Assembly (NCBI GenBank): GCA_025933775.1
Contig: JAICZH010000032.1
Location: 1 to 32,785, forward strand
Direction: 5' to 3'
Length of the DNA: 32,785 nucleotides
Origin: Chitinophagaceae bacterium
GTDB taxonomy: Bacteria > Bacteroidota > Bacteroidia > Chitinophagales > Chitinophagaceae
The notes beneath the pieces were generated by a model. The model had not been told where the DNA came from. It did not search any database and saw nothing but the letters and a program-made list of their open reading frames with translations. This document shows, piece by piece, positions 31,840 through 32,785 of the stretch (position 1 is the stretch's first letter; the number at the start of each line of letters is the position of its first letter). The position numbers and the translations under genes were made by a program.

Positions 31840-32785
31840 ATGCAAAACCAATTACAGCAAGATCATTTTAAAGTGGCGGCACAACAAAAAGAAGAAAACG
31901 ATCAGTATTTAACTGGCCGCGGTGCACAATTCAATACAAAAAATAAATTCTTAAAAGACCAGCAAACAAAAGAACATGTTGAAGGAATTGATGATTGGGA
32001 AATAGCAAATGTTGGAACACAATATTTAGAACAACAGGTAAAAAGTATTGTAAATAAAGTAGAAAGCCCAGACCTGAGCATGATGTACAGCATGAACCCC
32101 TATGCAGGCTGCGAGCATGGATGCATTTATTGCTATGCCCGAAACGTGCATGAATACTGGGGTTACAGCGCAGGACTTGATTTTGAAAGAAAGATTATTG
32201 TAAAAATGAATGCACCCGAAATGCTTCGTAAATTTCTGATGAATAAAAAATGGGAACCCACACCCATTATGCTGAGTGGCAACACAGATTGCTATCAACC
32301 GGCAGAACAAAAGTATCGTTTAACAAGAGGGCTTCTCGAAGTGTGCAATGAATTTAATCAACCTGTTGGTATTCTTACTAAAAATTCGTGGATCATAAAA
32401 GATAAAGATATACTGCAGGAAATGGCAAAAAAAAATTTGGTGACGGCAATGGTTTCTATTACCTCATTCAATGAAGATCTGCGAAGAATAATGGAGCCGA
32501 GAACAACAACAGCTAAGCAAAGATTGAAAGTAATTGAAGAGTTAAGCAATGCCGGAATACGCATGGGCATTATGATGGGCCCGATGATACCGGGATTGAA
32601 CGAACATGAAATGCAACGAATAATGAAAGCGGCAAAAGATGCCGGAGCAAAATTTACTGCTTACACTTTTATTCGTTTGAATGGCGCCATACAATTTTTA
32701 TTTCGCGATTGGTTATACAAAAATTTTCCTGACAGGGCAGATAAAGTATGGCATTTAATCGGCAGCAGCCATGATGGTAAAGTAA
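31840..32785 (+). CDS. PA0069-family radical SAM protein, 3' end cut by window
   Basis: 315 codons are seen before the window edge. The radical SAM cluster motif is C91-E-H-G-C95-I-Y-C98, within the N-P-Y-x-G-C-x-H-G-C-x-Y-C-Y-A-R signature of the PA0069 and spore-photoproduct-lyase-like (SplB) group. The protein should bind a 4Fe-4S cluster and cleave S-adenosylmethionine. The function of PA0069-type proteins is not settled. A first ~60-residue basic, Gln-rich segment precedes the core. The start is the ATG at 31840. The last residues are missing from the window. Confidence 0.85.
   Translation, partial: MQNQLQQDHFKVAAQQKEENDQYLTGRGAQFNTKNKFLKDQQTKEHVEGIDDWEIANVGTQYLEQQVKSIVNKVESPDLSMMYSMNPYAGCEHGCIYCYARNVHEYWGYSAGLDFERKIIVKMNAPEMLRKFLMNKKWEPTPIMLSGNTDCYQPAEQKYRLTRGLLEVCNEFNQPVGILTKNSWIIKDKDILQEMAKKNLVTAMVSITSFNEDLRRIMEPRTTTAKQRLKVIEELSNAGIRMGIMMGPMIPGLNEHEMQRIMKAAKDAGAKFTAYTFIRLNGAIQFLFRDWLYKNFPDRADKVWHLIGSSHDGKV

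Noticed and set aside
1-32785. CRISPR arrays, tRNA or rRNA genes, insertion sequences, phage genes
   Set aside because: No regularly spaced direct repeats, cloverleaf-like segments, transposase or phage proteins were found; this was by eye, so a covariance-model scan could still find a small RNA.

Overview
This AT-rich window comes from a Bacteroidota chromosome, most likely a Chitinophagaceae-like member (inference). The case rests on Bacteroidota-type promoter elements (TTG-N19-TAnnTTTG), A-rich start regions without clear Shine-Dalgarno sequences, an mreBCD-mrdA-rodA cluster with family-typical insertions, a zeaxanthin-type carotenoid operon with CrtZ and CrtY, and an ECF sigma / repeat-containing membrane protein / small secreted protein triad. 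Nothing here looks like a phage, a plasmid or an insertion sequence, and I see no tRNA, rRNA or CRISPR array.

Layout. 1-1580 (-): a proton-dependent oligopeptide transporter cut by the window edge. 1772-3082 (+): purD, with a TTG start. 3323-9422 (+): the rod-shape elongation module mreB, mreC, mreD, mrdA (PBP2) and rodA, followed by a metallo-beta-lactamase-fold hydrolase (9463-10194). 10328-12210 (-): an ECF sigma factor, a membrane protein with four YF-type repeats (candidate anti-sigma factor) and a small secreted protein, ending in two tandem terminator hairpins. 12274-17692 (-): an ECF sigma factor followed by crtI, crtB, idi, crtZ and crtY. Together these should convert geranylgeranyl-PP to phytoene, lycopene, beta-carotene and zeaxanthin; the GGPP synthase gene is not in the window. 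17871-29752 (-): a surface-polysaccharide cluster with an acyltransferase, a flippase, three GT4 glycosyltransferases, one GlfT-like GT2, a Wzy-like membrane protein and two AsnB-type amidotransferases. It is flanked by a divergent glycosyltransferase-like gene at 29947-30996 (+). 31146-32785 (+): a 2H-phosphoesterase-like protein and a truncated PA0069-type radical SAM protein, preceded by a palindromic operator-like element.

How the parts work together. The Mre/PBP2/RodA block builds lateral-wall peptidoglycan. The polysaccharide block looks like a lipid-linked glycan pathway: glycosyltransferases assemble the unit, the flippase moves it and a polymerase candidate extends it. Two amidotransferases probably add carboxamide groups to sugars or asparagine-like substituents. 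No priming transferase, nucleotide-sugar genes or export genes are present, so these must lie elsewhere. The sigma-crt operon is probably one stress- or light-responsive pigment unit. The most distinctive non-coding signals are the tandem palindromes upstream of the 2H/radical SAM pair, the double GC-rich hairpin between the crt sigma gene and crtI, and several hairpins in the intergenic gaps. No gap without a gene exceeds about 270 bases.
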